Positions 6,130 to 6,346 of a stretch of DNA of 6,346 bases are shown here, piece after piece. The DNA comes from Victivallis vadensis (GTDB lineage Bacteria; Verrucomicrobiota; Lentisphaeria; Victivallales; GWF2-50-93). Where the stretch lies: NCBI GenBank assembly GCA_020718525.1, contig DYRX01000177.1, forward strand, positions 2,464 to 8,809. The letters run 5' to 3'. Every line of letters begins with the position of its first letter. Position 1 is the stretch's first letter. The notes under the pieces were generated by a model that worked only from the letters and a program-made list of their open reading frames with translations, was not told the DNA's origin and searched no databases. The translations under genes and the position numbers were made by a program.

Positions 6130-6155
6130 GTTGAAAATTCGGCATCACTTTCAAC
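6130..6155. repeat. 7-bp inverted repeat with 12-base spacer
   Basis: GTTGAAA (6130-6136) and TTTCAAC (6149-6155) are exact complements. They sit about 20 bases upstream of the possible promoter at 6082-6109, next to the 5-bp GC hairpin at 6157-6173. The spacing suits an operator or a small hairpin, but the length is short enough to be chance. Confidence 0.35.
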
Positions 6156-6243
6156 CCGCGCTATTTATGCGCGCTCCTCGGAAAGATAGGACCTTCATTT
6201 CAGAAGGCGAAATTTAACCGCCTGCGCAGGGACGTTCCAAGAC

Positions 6244-6332
6244 TCGCTATCGTTGTCGTAATCGCTATCGTAATCGGGTTTACAAATTTAACGATTAGCG
6301 CTCCGCTGATAGCGATAGCGACTACGATTACG
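6244..6332. repeat. imperfect hexanucleotide (TCGNNN) repeat in inverted arrangement
   Basis: Positions 6244-6279 read as six hexamers in register: TCGCTA, TCGTTG, TCGTAA, TCGCTA, TCGTAA, TCGGGT. The complementary strand of about 6308-6332 reads TCGTAA, TCGTAG, TCGCTA, TCGCTA, so the two arms face each other across about 28 bases and can pair imperfectly. Shorter traces with the same register occur at 4613-4630 and 5556-5567. All copies seen are noncoding. It could be a dispersed genomic repeat family or a protein-binding array. Confidence 0.65.
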
Positions 6333-6346
6333 AAAATTATAAAAAA

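Larger units (their letters stand above)
6041..6346. other. noncoding, structured intergenic stretch
   Basis: No gene is supported in this 306-base stretch. From left to right it holds an AT-rich segment (about 6050-6125) with a possible minus-strand promoter and a 7-bp inverted repeat (6130-6155). Next come a GC hairpin CGCGC/GCGCG (6157-6161 with 6169-6173), the perfect palindrome CCTGCGCAGG (6221-6230) and a hexanucleotide repeat folded into an inverted repeat (6244-6332). A TATAAT on the minus strand (6336-6341) has its -35 region outside the window. No tRNA or other familiar RNA was seen. Confidence 0.6.

Noticed and set aside
6244..6332. CRISPR array
   Set aside because: The six-base period, lack of unique spacers and inverted arrangement do not fit CRISPR repeats, and no cas gene is present.
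6336..6341. TATAAT on the minus strand as a promoter
   Set aside because: The -35 region is beyond the window and the surroundings are AT-rich, so the match alone is not enough.

Overview
The window shows a compact, minus-strand gene run (about 1 to 5450) followed by roughly 900 bases with no intact gene. Coding DNA is of intermediate GC and the noncoding part contains a very AT-rich patch. The best taxonomic clue is the 405-residue secreted protein: its CSTPVFRYALENW, FPVIGRGR and GPCSCLVKAQNPG motifs, and the matching FtsX-type permease, belong to a family I remember from the PVC group (Planctomycetota, Verrucomicrobiota, Lentisphaerota). A Lentisphaerota or Verrucomicrobiota bacterium is my inference; no rRNA or other marker confirms it.

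Layout, in the direction of transcription (minus strand, high to low coordinates). (1) 6041-6346: noncoding DNA with an imperfect hexanucleotide TCGNNN repeat folded into an inverted repeat, several small palindromes and a possible sigma70 promoter. (2) 5696-6037: a broken reading frame resembling the N-terminal DNA-binding part of an IS630-like transposase, interrupted by an in-frame TGA and containing a striking nested inverted repeat. (3) 5451-5695: spacer with perfect hairpins and a convincing promoter for yebC. (4) 4695-5450: yebC, a YebC/TACO1-family protein. (5) 3062-4558: an FGGY-family sugar kinase. (6) 1819-3036: the secreted, C-terminally anchored, cysteine- and proline-containing protein. 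(7) 536-1822: a MacB/FtsX-type ABC permease. (8) 1-534: its ABC ATPase, cut by the window edge.

Genes 6 to 8 are tightly coupled (a 4-base ATGA overlap, then a 1-base gap) and almost certainly form one three-part system at the cytoplasmic membrane: the ATPase drives a four-helix FtsX-type permease with a large extracytoplasmic domain, and the secreted protein is its likely extracytoplasmic partner. The kinase ends only 25 bases before gene 6 and may be co-transcribed, but no functional link is evident. The most interesting material is this poorly characterised ABC system and the structured repeats in the noncoding right-hand part.
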